A stretch of 64,000 bases of DNA from DAOTXR01 sp034435375 (lineage in GTDB: Bacteria > Chloroflexota > Anaerolineae > Aggregatilineales > UBA3940), in contig DAOTXR010000043.1 in the NCBI GenBank assembly GCA_034435375.1, positions 62,001 through 126,000 of the forward strand. Direction: 5' to 3'. The notes beneath the pieces are model-generated. The model saw only the letters and a list, made by a program, of their open reading frames with translations. It did no database searches and was not told where the DNA came from. Position 1 is the first letter of the stretch; every line of letters starts with the position of its first letter. A program made the translations under genes and the position numbers. Shown in pieces: positions 17,393 through 26,236 of the stretch.

Positions 17393-18124
17393 TTACATGA
17401 ACGGTTTGTAGTGCGCTCCACGCAGGCCGAGGGCAATGCTCCCTCTCAGTGTGAACGAGATTCCCACCTCAGATTGCCACTGTGCAATTATCCTTTTCTC
17501 CCCTTTGCGCCGCGCATCATCCAACACAATCGCACATGCTTCCGCCATGTAGTCTTTGAAAAACGGGACCGCAGGATACCTGATCAAGGGGTCCGCCCCT
17601 TCATTCTCTGGCCCATCTACCACCAGCAGATCGATCTCGATCCCTGCCAGTGAAGATTGCAGGATGTCAGCCTGGTACCACAAACCCTGTGTCAGCGAGA
17701 GAGGGCTGGGGGCCAATGGCGTGTGAATCATCGTTACCTGGTCAAGCAGGTCCTCACGCTTTAGCATCGCCTCCACGACACCCATCCAGTTCGCATCCTG
17801 TTCGATGCTCCACACGTGTCCCATCTGCTGTTTGAGCAGACGCGCGATCCATAGGGTTGAGATTCCGCTTCCCAATTCCACGATCCGCCTCCGCCGATTG
17901 AGGACAATGTCATTCAGAATCGTGGCAACAGCGCCCGGTGAAAGCGCCGCTCTGCTCCAGGGAAGATAGTGGCCTGGTGGGGCAAGCGTGGCCAGAAATT
18001 GGGCTGCCATTAAGTCACGGCGTATGTCATCTGCCAAGCTGCGCGTCACCTCAGCTGAAGCGACATCAAACAGCTTGCGGAGCAAACGGATCAGCCCATC
18101 CTTAGCACGGTTCACTGTCCTCAC
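17393..18124 (-). CDS. Class I SAM-dependent methyltransferase-like protein
   Basis: A 243-residue protein with a Rossmann core: RRRIVELGSGISTLWIARLL (motif I, about 77-96), HVWSIEQDANWMG (acidic residue after strand 2), DLLVVDGPENEG (strand 4) and ACAIVLDDARRKGEK. This resembles the Methyltransf_24-like group. A GTG start overlaps the upstream GT4 stop (GTGA at 18121-18124). It probably modifies a sugar of the glycan or an aminoacyl-type decoration. A related fold is encoded at 21733-22416. Confidence 0.75.
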   Translation of the reverse strand: MRTVNRAKDGLIRLLRKLFDVASAEVTRSLADDIRRDLMAAQFLATLAPPGHYLPWSRAALSPGAVATILNDIVLNRRRRIVELGSGISTLWIARLLKQQMGHVWSIEQDANWMGVVEAMLKREDLLDQVTMIHTPLAPSPLSLTQGLWYQADILQSSLAGIEIDLLVVDGPENEGADPLIRYPAVPFFKDYMAEACAIVLDDARRKGEKRIIAQWQSEVGISFTLRGSIALGLRGAHYKPFM

Positions 18125-19278
18125 CCTTTCGTGTGGGCTTCAACCTCCATGATTAGCCTGCGCCCAACGACCTTCCAATTCACTGTATCTTCGTAGTAGC
18201 GACGTGCACCTGTCACCAGCCGCTGATACTGGAGGGGATCTGCTAACCAGGCAGCCACAGCGTCCGCGAAAGCCATCGCAGGCGCCCCCCACGTGACCAG
18301 TTGGCCAGTTTCGCCATCTCGTACTGCCGAGTTGACGCCGACAATGTCATACGCCAGCACAGGCAGACCATAAGCGGCGGCTTCCAACGCCACAATGACG
18401 AAACCTTCCCCGCTGCTGGGCAGGATCAGGACATCGCACGTGCGGAACAAGCGGTCGAGGGTCTCCATGCCACTCGGCGTTGTCTTATCCAGCAAGCCAT
18501 ATACCTTGATAGCATCGGGGTTGGCTGTCTCAGGGGGCACAGCTCCAGCGATGTGCAGAACGGCATCAATCCCTCGTTCCCGTAGTATGAGTGTAGTCTG
18601 CACTGCAATGTCTCCCCCCTTGCGTGCCCAGTCCTTGCCCACGAACAGCAGGTCAATCCGTTGCCGGGCCGCGCCCCAGGCCAAGCGACGCCCTGCGGCG
18701 ACTTCAGGGCCGGGGTCCTCAAGGTTAGCGCCAAAGGGGATCACCCTCGTTTTGGACGCAATGGGACAATACCGCTGGGCTTCACGGGCTGCCCACGCCT
18801 CTGGAAAGATACACAGCGCCGAGCGCTCCAGGCCCCGGCGGATAGTGTGTTGGTATAGCCATACGCCCACACGCGATAGGTTGGCAATACGAGAATGGGG
18901 CGGGATAGAACCAGCATGGTAGTCTCGTGGGATCATCACATCTGTGTACAGGACGACCGGCTTCGCCGTCGCGGTATACCCCGCAATGGCAAAGTCATTG
19001 GTGAGCAAGCAGTCATAATCCAAAGCGATTAGCGCTCGCGACACCTCACGTCCTCGCATCCGCGCAACGAATGGATCAAGATAGGTCTGGTATCGCCTTC
19101 CTATTCGCACATGCACTGCGCGAATCAGACGAGTGATCAAGGGGACAGCCCCACTCAGCGGCCCAATGCGGTGTACGACATGCCCCTGTCGCTCGATCTC
19201 GCGGCTCATGTAGTAGAAGGTTCCTGAGCCACGACGCACGTCACGGCTATCGTAGAGGGTAGCAAAGGCTATTTTCAC
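18121..19278 (-). CDS. GT4-family glycosyltransferase
   Basis: About 385 residues. The N-terminal part has VKIAFATLYDSRDVRRGSGT. The C-terminal half has DLLFVGKDWARKGGDIA, LHIAGAVPPE, IKVYGLLDK, DVLILPSSGEGFVIVALEAAAYGLPVLAYD and a tail ending in NWKVVGRRLI, a layout shared with the GT4 at 16241-17374. I use the GTG at 19278, whose GTGA overlaps the stop of the upstream gene; another GTG at 19299 is possible. Donor and acceptor are unknown. Confidence 0.86.
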   Translation of the reverse strand: MKIAFATLYDSRDVRRGSGTFYYMSREIERQGHVVHRIGPLSGAVPLITRLIRAVHVRIGRRYQTYLDPFVARMRGREVSRALIALDYDCLLTNDFAIAGYTATAKPVVLYTDVMIPRDYHAGSIPPHSRIANLSRVGVWLYQHTIRRGLERSALCIFPEAWAAREAQRYCPIASKTRVIPFGANLEDPGPEVAAGRRLAWGAARQRIDLLFVGKDWARKGGDIAVQTTLILRERGIDAVLHIAGAVPPETANPDAIKVYGLLDKTTPSGMETLDRLFRTCDVLILPSSGEGFVIVALEAAAYGLPVLAYDIVGVNSAVRDGETGQLVTWGAPAMAFADAVAAWLADPLQYQRLVTGARRYYEDTVNWKVVGRRLIMEVEAHTKG

Positions 19279-20480
19279 GATGGATGATCGATCCTCCACT
19301 CGTTCACCGCACGCTCATAGGCCGCAATGGCCCGATCGCGCACCACGGTGTATTCAACCCGCTCGCGTGTGAGCCGATCATTGATCTCCGCGGCCTCATT
19401 CACCAGGGCATCGTCGGACATCGCCCGCCGGATCGCCTCAGCAATGCGTTGCGGGTCGTCATGAGGGATGAGCAGCCCATTGACCCCATCGGCAACCCAC
19501 TCCGACGTAGCCCCGCCGGGATCGGTCTGGATCGGAAAGGCCCCCATGATCATCGCTTCCAGCATTGCATTCGGCACGCCGTCCGACTCGTTGACCCCCA
19601 GGGCAATCCGCGCTGTTCCGAAAAGCCTCCAGATGTCCTGAATGCGGGTTCGGGGCAACAGGCGAACAGGATGGATCAGCCTGTCCAACAACCTTGTTGC
19701 TGCCTCCTCGGTCTGGGGGCGTGTCAGGTACATGACAACCTCATAGCCCTGCCGGTTGATGTCGTCCACACACAATTTCAAGGCTTCTATGGCGGTTAAT
19801 GCCCGCCCAGCGAAATTCTGTTGGCCCTTGACGGCGATGACCCGTCTGGACGAGATGGGGCCGCTCAGGCGCATGGCCTGCATGGCATCGATGGGGAAAC
19901 CACCCCCACCCTGGAACAATCCCAGAACTCCTCCCTGAAACCCGAACTCCCGCGCAAGCCTCACGTCGCGTTCGCAGTTGCACATCAGATAGTCGCAGTG
20001 TCTCAGCACTTCCCTGATCAGCGGTTGGTGTTCCGGGAATCGCCCCCAGTAGTACATGTCGCTGCCCCACGACGAGTATATCCACGGGGCAGGCAGGCAA
20101 CCACCCAGCAGCTTACGCGCTTCAGCGAGAGGATAACCGCAGTATTGCATGGCCTGCGAATGAATGACATCGGGGTGCAGCTTCTGGATCGCTTCCGCAA
20201 TGCGGGTCGGCCCGTCCGGTACGATTCTCTGCCACACCGCCGGGAGATATCTCTGCATAAAGTAACGCCCACGCCGGAATGGCCAGCGAACACGGACTTT
20301 CAACCCCGCTGGGTGCGTCTGTTTGCGCCAGCCAGTATGCAATGTAGCGCCGGCCAACTCCGGGTGTATACGTGCACTGCCAGGGTCAACAATGTGAATA
20401 TCCCATCCCGTCCCGTCAAGCTGCCGGATCCACCGCACCGTATGGATGCTCGTTGCGCCAGTGACAAACAGGATTCTCAT
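19275..20480 (-). CDS. GT4-family glycosyltransferase
   Basis: A 401-residue enzyme starting MRILFVTGATSIHTVRWIRQL. It has DVIHSQAMQYCGYP and WIYSSWGSDMYYWG in the acceptor half. The donor half contains VIAVKGQQNFAGRA, an ARIALGVNESDGVPNAMLEAMIMG region and DPGGATSEWVADGVNGLLIP. This is a confident GT4. It is the third of three overlapping minus-strand genes. Its stop overlaps a GTG start by four bases. Confidence 0.88.
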   Translation of the reverse strand: MRILFVTGATSIHTVRWIRQLDGTGWDIHIVDPGSARIHPELAGATLHTGWRKQTHPAGLKVRVRWPFRRGRYFMQRYLPAVWQRIVPDGPTRIAEAIQKLHPDVIHSQAMQYCGYPLAEARKLLGGCLPAPWIYSSWGSDMYYWGRFPEHQPLIREVLRHCDYLMCNCERDVRLAREFGFQGGVLGLFQGGGGFPIDAMQAMRLSGPISSRRVIAVKGQQNFAGRALTAIEALKLCVDDINRQGYEVVMYLTRPQTEEAATRLLDRLIHPVRLLPRTRIQDIWRLFGTARIALGVNESDGVPNAMLEAMIMGAFPIQTDPGGATSEWVADGVNGLLIPHDDPQRIAEAIRRAMSDDALVNEAAEINDRLTRERVEYTVVRDRAIAAYERAVNEWRIDHPS

Positions 20481-20522
20481 TCTCTCTAAAAGCCAACGCT
20501 AACCAGCATGATAGACAGACCG

Positions 20523-21638
20523 TTACGCATGGGTTGCCCGCAGCAGCACCCTGTACAAGGTCTCACAAGCTCTGTCCAGACTGGAGAGTTCGGCTGCCCT
20601 GGCACGGGCATTGTGTCCCAGCCGCTGCCGCTCTTCAGAGTCACGCAGCCTCAACAACCCCCTGGCAAGATCGGTGGGGTTCGGACGACACAGAATCCCG
20701 TGCACGCCATGTTGGACAGCGAACCTGTGCGGCGCAAGGTCTGTGGCGACAATGGCCCGCCCGGCTGCCATATAGTCATGGAGCTTGCTAGGGACTGCAA
20801 AATGGGTGCTCAGCATTCGGGGGCGAGGGATCGTCAGTATATCCGCGCCCCGCAAGTAGCGCGGCATCTCTGAATAGTCCACCGAATCCACAAACCGAAG
20901 GGCGCCGGTGTTGACCAGATGAGACCACTGTTGAATCAGTTTGTCCCCTCGCTTGGTCGATCCTACAAAGGTGAAGTCATACGGCTCGCCTCGACGAATC
21001 AGAATGGCTGCTGCCTTCAATAACAGTGAGCACCCCTGGTAGGGCATAAAATTACCCGCATACAGCACCTGAATTCGGTCCTGTCTTCCTAGGGTCACCC
21101 GCTCTCCATCGGGGTTAAAACGTTCCAGATCGGCTGGCCCGAAGATCAGGTTACACTCCCTAGTGAGCAGCCGGGCCACGGGAATCAGAGTCGGCGACAC
21201 GACAGTCAGGGCACGGGCTTCGCGCAGCGCTCTCAAGTTGGCAAGCGACTCTCCAACTCGACGCAACCGCATACTGTTGAGTGGCCACCGCTCGAACGCT
21301 TCCACAGCCCCAATCGCATGTATATCAAATACGCACGGGCGCCCCAGGATTTTGCTTGCCCGTATCACCGCTCTAGCTTTTTCCTCGGTGACGCCGTAAA
21401 TCACATCCGGCTCGAACGATCGTCCAAAGTCCACAAGCTGATCGGCTACGTTCTGCTGCGGTTGGAGCCAGTGGCACTCGATGTCCCGCTGGCTTAATTC
21501 GTCGGGAAAACCAGATGCCACCACTCCTATCTTAGCTCCGTGCACCTGGAGGCCCAATGCAAATAACCTCGCCCGGTTAGACGAACCGGTGCTTTGACGT
21601 AGATCAAGTGCACAAAACAACATGATCCGCAGAGACAT
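20523..21638 (-). CDS. GT4-family glycosyltransferase
   Basis: A 371-residue GT-B enzyme. MSLRIMLFCALDLRQSTGSSNRA opens the acceptor domain, then DVIYGVTEEKA and CVFDIHAIG. The donor domain contains QVLYAGNFMPYQGCSLLLKA, TFVGSTKRGD, LRFVDSVDYSEMP, ADILTIPRPR, VPSKLHDYMAAGRAIVATD and the closing HNARARAAEL helix. The gap to the next downstream gene is 42 bases. Substrates are unknown. Confidence 0.87.
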   Translation of the reverse strand: MSLRIMLFCALDLRQSTGSSNRARLFALGLQVHGAKIGVVASGFPDELSQRDIECHWLQPQQNVADQLVDFGRSFEPDVIYGVTEEKARAVIRASKILGRPCVFDIHAIGAVEAFERWPLNSMRLRRVGESLANLRALREARALTVVSPTLIPVARLLTRECNLIFGPADLERFNPDGERVTLGRQDRIQVLYAGNFMPYQGCSLLLKAAAILIRRGEPYDFTFVGSTKRGDKLIQQWSHLVNTGALRFVDSVDYSEMPRYLRGADILTIPRPRMLSTHFAVPSKLHDYMAAGRAIVATDLAPHRFAVQHGVHGILCRPNPTDLARGLLRLRDSEERQRLGHNARARAAELSSLDRACETLYRVLLRATHA

Positions 21639-21732
21639 GGAGCCTTGTTCCCCTACGGCGCATGACCGATTCGGCCCAAAACCACGGCCTTGTTCGAATT
21701 TGGCGCAACGCGACCCTTTCTAGAATGGGCTA

Positions 21733-22416
21733 TTAAGGCTCAGCGATCTCCAGCCAATAGTCAACATCTTCCGCTTTCACCCGCCTCGAGTGTCTCCTGA
21801 TCAGCCTGTTGAGCTTCCGTAGGCGAACCACTTCGATCTGAGCTTCGTTCCAAACGATCCCTGTTTGGGGACTCATGGCAGTGAAACTGAAACTGTGAGC
21901 AAACATCCTGGCCGCCTCGCGGTAAGCTTCTTGCTCGTAGTCATGAATGATGACCAGATTCAAGGGATGACAATGACTGCCTACCGCACGAATGGTCAGT
22001 GCACGTTGCGCCACGCTGTGCGAGTCGTCGACGAACACTAGGTCTGCTCCTTGAAACTCAACCTGGTCAATCACGGAACTCATAGGCCCGTGGACAGGAG
22101 TTAGGGTTAATCTGGGATCATTGCCTGCCAGTGCCGCGATCTGACTCAGCCAGTGGGCATCATTTTCATAGGATTGCAGGCTTTGCAGATAGGGGAAAGC
22201 TAGGCGGTTGAGAAAGAGGGGAGTGCTGTATGGTCCACAGCCAAACTCGACCACCTTCCGCACCTTCACTAGTCTGCCCATCCCGATCAGTATCGGAAGG
22301 TGGGTCGCAAAAGCATTGTCAGCCCGTTTGGGCGAGCCGGGGTTCCGGACAGCGCGAACGAGCCTCTTCCCCAAACGATATGCCCAGACACGCAGGGACT
22401 TGTCGTCGGTCATCAT
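21733..22416 (-). CDS. Class I SAM-dependent methyltransferase-like protein
   Basis: A 227-residue protein with a Rossmann-type core: VRKVVEFGCGPYSTPLFLNRL (motif I, about 52-72), SYENDAHWLSQI (strand 2 acidic residue replaced by Glu-Asn) and ADLVFVDDSHSVAQRA (strand 4). It is related in fold to the protein at 17393-18124. It lies three bases after the hexapeptide acetyltransferase on the same strand. A role in methylating the glycan is inferred from context only. Confidence 0.65.
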   Translation of the reverse strand: MMTDDKSLRVWAYRLGKRLVRAVRNPGSPKRADNAFATHLPILIGMGRLVKVRKVVEFGCGPYSTPLFLNRLAFPYLQSLQSYENDAHWLSQIAALAGNDPRLTLTPVHGPMSSVIDQVEFQGADLVFVDDSHSVAQRALTIRAVGSHCHPLNLVIIHDYEQEAYREAARMFAHSFSFTAMSPQTGIVWNEAQIEVVRLRKLNRLIRRHSRRVKAEDVDYWLEIAEP

Positions 22417-22419
22417 ACC

Positions 22420-23046
22420 CTATTCATCCGGGTCCAGCCGGCGAATCACTCGGGCTGGGTTACCAGCGACCAGCGTCCAGGCAGGTACATCTGTGGTGAC
22501 CACACTGCCCGCCCCTACAACACAGCCTTCTGCCAGGGTAACGCCCTTCAGGATGATGGCCTGAAAGCCTACCCATACTTTATCCTGAATGCGAATGGGC
22601 GCAGACTGAACAGCAGTCCAGTCCTTGTCCTGACTCCGAAGCCCGTTCCGGTGACCCGCGATCAAAACGTCGCGTGCTCTCTTCGAGAAGGCCAAAGAAT
22701 GCATGTCGGTGTCGATCAACGTGCATCCCCACGAGATCATCACGTCGTCGCCAATGGAGATCGACTCGGCTATGTGGAGGGAAGTGCGCGCCCCAACGTA
22801 AGACCTGGCCCCCATGCAGAATGTTGCCGGGCGGTGGAATATGAGGTGAGCATTCAGGACAGAGTCCTCTCCTATTCGAATGCAGGCCCCTGGTAGAGAG
22901 TCGCAGATCGCATTCGCAAATATGACTGAGGGATGGATGTCGCCAGCCTTGACATAATCCGACAGGGGATGTTGGGCCGGAATGTCAATCCAGGCCGCCA
23001 ACCTGCGGACAAGGGAGCTAAGCCTCCTGCGAGACTTCACCAACAT
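22420..23046 (-). CDS. Hexapeptide-repeat (LbetaH) acyltransferase
   Basis: A 208-residue left-handed beta-helix protein. Hexapeptide turns run from about residue 55 (IRIGEDSVLNAHLIF) to 200, with ISIGDDVMISWGCTLIDTDMHS, the catalytic-type His in DTDMHS, then IRIQDKVWVGFQAIILKGVTLAEGCVVGAGSVVTTDVP and VAGNPARVIRRL. This fits WbbJ/MaeB-like sugar O- or N-acetyltransferases using acetyl-CoA. It overlaps the end of the ABC ATPase gene by 29 bases. It could acetylate the amino sugar made by the dehydratase/aminotransferase route. Confidence 0.85.
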   Translation of the reverse strand: MLVKSRRRLSSLVRRLAAWIDIPAQHPLSDYVKAGDIHPSVIFANAICDSLPGACIRIGEDSVLNAHLIFHRPATFCMGARSYVGARTSLHIAESISIGDDVMISWGCTLIDTDMHSLAFSKRARDVLIAGHRNGLRSQDKDWTAVQSAPIRIQDKVWVGFQAIILKGVTLAEGCVVGAGSVVTTDVPAWTLVAGNPARVIRRLDPDE

Positions 23047-24304
23047 GCCATGTCTCCCATTCCAGCGGGATTACCGTGACTGCCGGATGGTCAATTCCCA
23101 ATCTACCCAGCAGGGAACCACTGTCGGTAATTCTGAATGTGAGCGCATCCTCCCGAAAATCCGTGGTTTGCCTGCGAGCGAGGGATACGATCGCACAGGA
23201 GACTGCATAGTATCCCGGCCTCAAGACGTTGCCCGGCACGCCAACACGAGTCGTATAGATTCCGGGCTTTCGTCTCTCACTCAGGCCATTGGCATCCTTC
23301 ACATCGTGAGACCACAGAACTCGGACCCCGTGCTCATTCTTGATCGCGACAGCCACGTAGGAGTCGGAGGGCCATTGCCTGACCACATAATTGAGGCATA
23401 TGGCAAAGGGCTGAGAGCAATCCAGACCCTCATCGCTATAGCCCTCCAACCGGATACCAGTGATCTGTGCTGGCTTGTCAGGTTCAAGCGGATAGCTCTG
23501 CTCGGTGTTGTGGGCAACGCCGTGCGCAAGGTAAGTTCGAACTGCCTCTGAACTGGAACCGCAGAAATAGGTTCTGCCCTCGTGCAGCATGATCCCGCGC
23601 TCGCATAACTGGACTACTGCACTCATATTGTGGCTCACAAACAGCACCGTCCGGCCTTCATGAGCCACGTCGCTCATCTTGCCCAAGCATTTTTTCTGGA
23701 ATGCTACATCCCCTACAGCCAGCACTTCATCGACCAACAGGATCTCAGGCTCTAGGTGGGCAGCCACGGCGAAGGCCAGCCGCAGGTACATGCCGCTTGA
23801 ATAGTGCTTGACAGGTGTATCGACGAAGCGCTCGACCTCAGCAAAGGCGACGATCTCGTCGAAGCGGCGGTCGATCTCGGCGCGGGTCATGCCCAGGATC
23901 GCCCCATTCAGGTAGACGTTCTCCCGCCCGGTCAGCTCGGGGTGAAACCCGGTGCCGACCTCCAGCAGTGACCCTACGCGCCCATAGACTTCGGCATAGC
24001 CCTCGGTCGGTTCGGTGATGCGCGAGAGGATTTTGAGCAGTGTGCTTTTCCCTGCACCATTGCGCCCGATGATCCCCACCACCTCACCGCGCTGTACCTC
24101 GAATGATACGTCCCGCAGCGCCCAGATCATAGCATCAAGGTCCGCTGCCCCCGTGGACTCTCCCTTCAACAACCGCGCCGCCCGCCGAAATGGAGCACTG
24201 ATGGATTCCGCCAGCGCACTGCGCAGCGTCCTATAGCGCTCCTGCCGGCCACCGATCCGGTATTGCTTACCCAGGTGCTCGACGCGGATGGCCATGTCGC
24301 TCAC
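23018..24304 (-). CDS. Wzt-type ABC transporter ATP-binding protein with glycan-binding C-terminus
   Basis: About 428 residues. The ABC domain (1-235) has VVGIIGRNGAGKSTLLKILSR (Walker A), Q-loop region GYAEVYGRV, signature YSSGMYLRLAFAVA, Walker B EILLVDEVLAVGD and LFVSHN. The extra C-terminal domain (about 245-425; LNYVVRQWPSDSYVAVAIKN and MTFRI-like strands) matches the immunoglobulin-like substrate-recognition domain of Wzt proteins that bind a capped glycan. It pairs with the permease gene ten bases upstream. Candidate starts are GTG 24313, GTG 24304 (GAGG eight bases before, chosen) and ATG 24295. Confidence 0.92.
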   Translation of the reverse strand: MSDMAIRVEHLGKQYRIGGRQERYRTLRSALAESISAPFRRAARLLKGESTGAADLDAMIWALRDVSFEVQRGEVVGIIGRNGAGKSTLLKILSRITEPTEGYAEVYGRVGSLLEVGTGFHPELTGRENVYLNGAILGMTRAEIDRRFDEIVAFAEVERFVDTPVKHYSSGMYLRLAFAVAAHLEPEILLVDEVLAVGDVAFQKKCLGKMSDVAHEGRTVLFVSHNMSAVVQLCERGIMLHEGRTYFCGSSSEAVRTYLAHGVAHNTEQSYPLEPDKPAQITGIRLEGYSDEGLDCSQPFAICLNYVVRQWPSDSYVAVAIKNEHGVRVLWSHDVKDANGLSERRKPGIYTTRVGVPGNVLRPGYYAVSCAIVSLARRQTTDFREDALTFRITDSGSLLGRLGIDHPAVTVIPLEWETWHVGEVSQEA

Positions 24305-24314
24305 GCCGTTCACC

Positions 24315-25178
24315 TCACACTACGTCCGCAAACGTCTTTTCGATGCGCCTGAAGTAATAAGCCCCGCTCACAAGCAAAGTCACCGCAACCAATACGGATA
24401 CGCCCACCATCGGTCCCGGCGCAGTGTCCACGCCCAGCAACGCCCAACGAAAACCCTCAATCACCCCGACCATCGGGTTGAGGCCATACAGAGTGCGCCA
24501 TGGTTCATCCAGCAGGCTGCTAGGGTAGGCCACCGGCGTAGCAAACATCCAGAACTGTATCAGGAAGGGAACGGCGTAACGCACATCACGGAACTGGACA
24601 TTCATGGCCGAGAGCCATAGCCCTGCGCCCAAAGCAGTGATCAGCGCCAACAGCAACAGCAAGGGCAGCCACAGAACGTTGAGGGTTGGAACAATGCCGT
24701 AGAACAGCATCATACCCAGCAGGACCCCAAAGGCCAACGTGAAATCAATTATCCCGCCCAAGACGCTGGAGAGCGGGATGACCAGACGGGGAAAATAGAC
24801 CTTCTTAATCAGATTGGCGCTGCCAACCAGGCTGTTCGACGACTGGCTGAGGCCATTGGCAAAGAAAGTCCAGGGGACAAGGGCCGCATAGCTGAAAATC
24901 GGATAGGGGATCCCATCGGAGGGGACTCTCGCCAGCCGGCCAAAGAACAGGCTGAAGACCACCATCGTCAAGAAGGGCTGTATGATAGCCCAGGCTGCGC
25001 CGATCACAGTTTGCTTGTAGCGCACCTTGACATCGCGCCAGACAAGAAAATAGAGCAGCTCACGGAAGTCCCACACCTCTCGCAGCTTAAGCGCAACCCA
25101 TCCCTGTGAGGGCTGGATGCGGGTGACAGGGATGGGATGAGCCTTTGAATCGGTTATAGATGTCTGCCTGTTGGCCAT
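24315..25178 (-). CDS. Wzm-type ABC-2 polysaccharide exporter permease
   Basis: A 287-residue membrane protein of the ABC-2 type. After a 35-residue cytoplasmic start comes ELLYFLVWRDVKVRYKQTVIGAAWAIIQP, the usual amphipathic interface helix. Six membrane spans follow (about 60-80, 95-115, 140-165, 172-195, 205-222, 255-275), with NLIKKVYFPRLVIPLSSVL and YGLNPMVGVIEGFRWALLG, both standard for Wzm. Together with the next gene it would move a lipid-linked polysaccharide across the membrane. The start codon overlaps a heptanucleotide repeat. Confidence 0.93.
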   Translation of the reverse strand: MANRQTSITDSKAHPIPVTRIQPSQGWVALKLREVWDFRELLYFLVWRDVKVRYKQTVIGAAWAIIQPFLTMVVFSLFFGRLARVPSDGIPYPIFSYAALVPWTFFANGLSQSSNSLVGSANLIKKVYFPRLVIPLSSVLGGIIDFTLAFGVLLGMMLFYGIVPTLNVLWLPLLLLLALITALGAGLWLSAMNVQFRDVRYAVPFLIQFWMFATPVAYPSSLLDEPWRTLYGLNPMVGVIEGFRWALLGVDTAPGPMVGVSVLVAVTLLVSGAYYFRRIEKTFADVV

Positions 25179-25191
25179 CAGCAGTCAGCCA
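25178..25191. repeat. Two-unit heptanucleotide repeat
   Basis: TCAGCAG and TCAGCCA in tandem at the start codon and leader of the permease gene. A third, diverged unit (TCCAACG) follows. Same family as the tracts at 1700 and 6776. Confidence 0.45.
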
Positions 25192-25231
25192 TCCAACGAG
25201 CACCCTGGCGAGTGCCCTTTCACCTGGGTCA

Positions 25232-26155
25232 CTAAGCCTCTTCGTCCTCCTCTTCTTTGTCACGGTCGCGGCGGGAGACCATCAACAAGAGCAGCAGCAG
25301 AGCCGCGATCAGCAGGATAGCCATGACGATCAGTGGAATATAAACGAACGGCGAGGTGATCGGCGGCAGCTTGGGCAGCAACGTACCGCCACTGGGCCTG
25401 AGCAGCAGAGCACACCCCGTCTTGCACGAGACATTGTTCTCAGGCCCAATGTCGAAACAAAACTGGTCAAGCACAAGCTCCCCAGGCATCTCATCGAACA
25501 CCACACACTCCCCCTCGGCGGTGCATTGCACCAGACGGATACGCCCCTCGTCTCCGCCCGCTGCATTGAGAATCCCATCGTAGATCGGGAAGCATAACCG
25601 CCCCTGAGGGGGAACATCGCAGACAAACACCTCTTGGTTATCCGTCCGCGAGGGCACACGATACTTGGGTGGCGCCAGATCGCGGTAGGCGTCGCGCCAG
25701 ATGGGGATCATGGTCTCGTAGGCCACAAACCCACAGCCTGCGCCAGGGACCGACGTAGGAGTCGGCGCCTCGGTCGGTGGCACAGCCGTCGGGCGGGCCG
25801 TAGGGGGAGGTTGTGGGAGCAAGGTCACAGGAGGTGAAGTGGGCGGCGCAGCCGTTGGGCGGAGAGTAGGCGCACGAGTTGGTAGTGGAACCGTCGGAGG
25901 GATAAGAGTCGGGGTGAACGTCGGGATGGGGACAGACGTGGGCGGTACAGACGTCGGCGGGACGCAGTCCACCGGGCAGCTCGTGGTGTTCTCGCCCAGA
26001 TAAGGATCGCATAACCCGTCGCCACAGAAGCCCTGAAGCCCCACACCGACACACACTGCCGCAGACGGCGACGACGCAGCAGCCGGGCTTGCACCAAAAG
26101 CCAGACATACGAAAAAGGCGATCAATAAGGCCATAGACCATGGGCGTATATACAT
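25232..26155 (-). CDS. Secreted, membrane-anchored Pro/Thr-stalk protein with Cys-rich motif
   Basis: About 307 residues. A signal peptide (SMALLIAFFVCLAFG, cut near SPAAAS) is followed by a Cys-rich segment CGDGLCDPYLGENTTSC, a motif seen in many secreted bacterial proteins. Then comes a long low-complexity stalk of Pro-Thr/Pro-Pro repeats (about 70-140), a Cys-containing domain (about 140-255), a C-terminal membrane span (about 272-294) and a charged tail SRRDRDKEEEDEE. It is a surface protein. The ATG at 26155 has GGAG nine bases upstream; the ATG at 26164 has none. It sits between the exporter and dehydratase genes. Confidence 0.75.
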   Translation of the reverse strand: MYIRPWSMALLIAFFVCLAFGASPAAASSPSAAVCVGVGLQGFCGDGLCDPYLGENTTSCPVDCVPPTSVPPTSVPIPTFTPTLIPPTVPLPTRAPTLRPTAAPPTSPPVTLLPQPPPTARPTAVPPTEAPTPTSVPGAGCGFVAYETMIPIWRDAYRDLAPPKYRVPSRTDNQEVFVCDVPPQGRLCFPIYDGILNAAGGDEGRIRLVQCTAEGECVVFDEMPGELVLDQFCFDIGPENNVSCKTGCALLLRPSGGTLLPKLPPITSPFVYIPLIVMAILLIAALLLLLLMVSRRDRDKEEEDEEA

Positions 26156-26236
26156 AATCGACATCTCCTGGCTTACAACACTGCTCAGATAACTGCATTC
26201 TCCGGCGATTGTAGCACAGTTGCCATTCTGCTGCGC

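Noticed and set aside
25740..25980. Repeated CCGTCGG/GTCGG-like stretches as a CRISPR array
   Set aside because: They encode the Pro/Thr stalk of a surface protein; there are no regular spacers.
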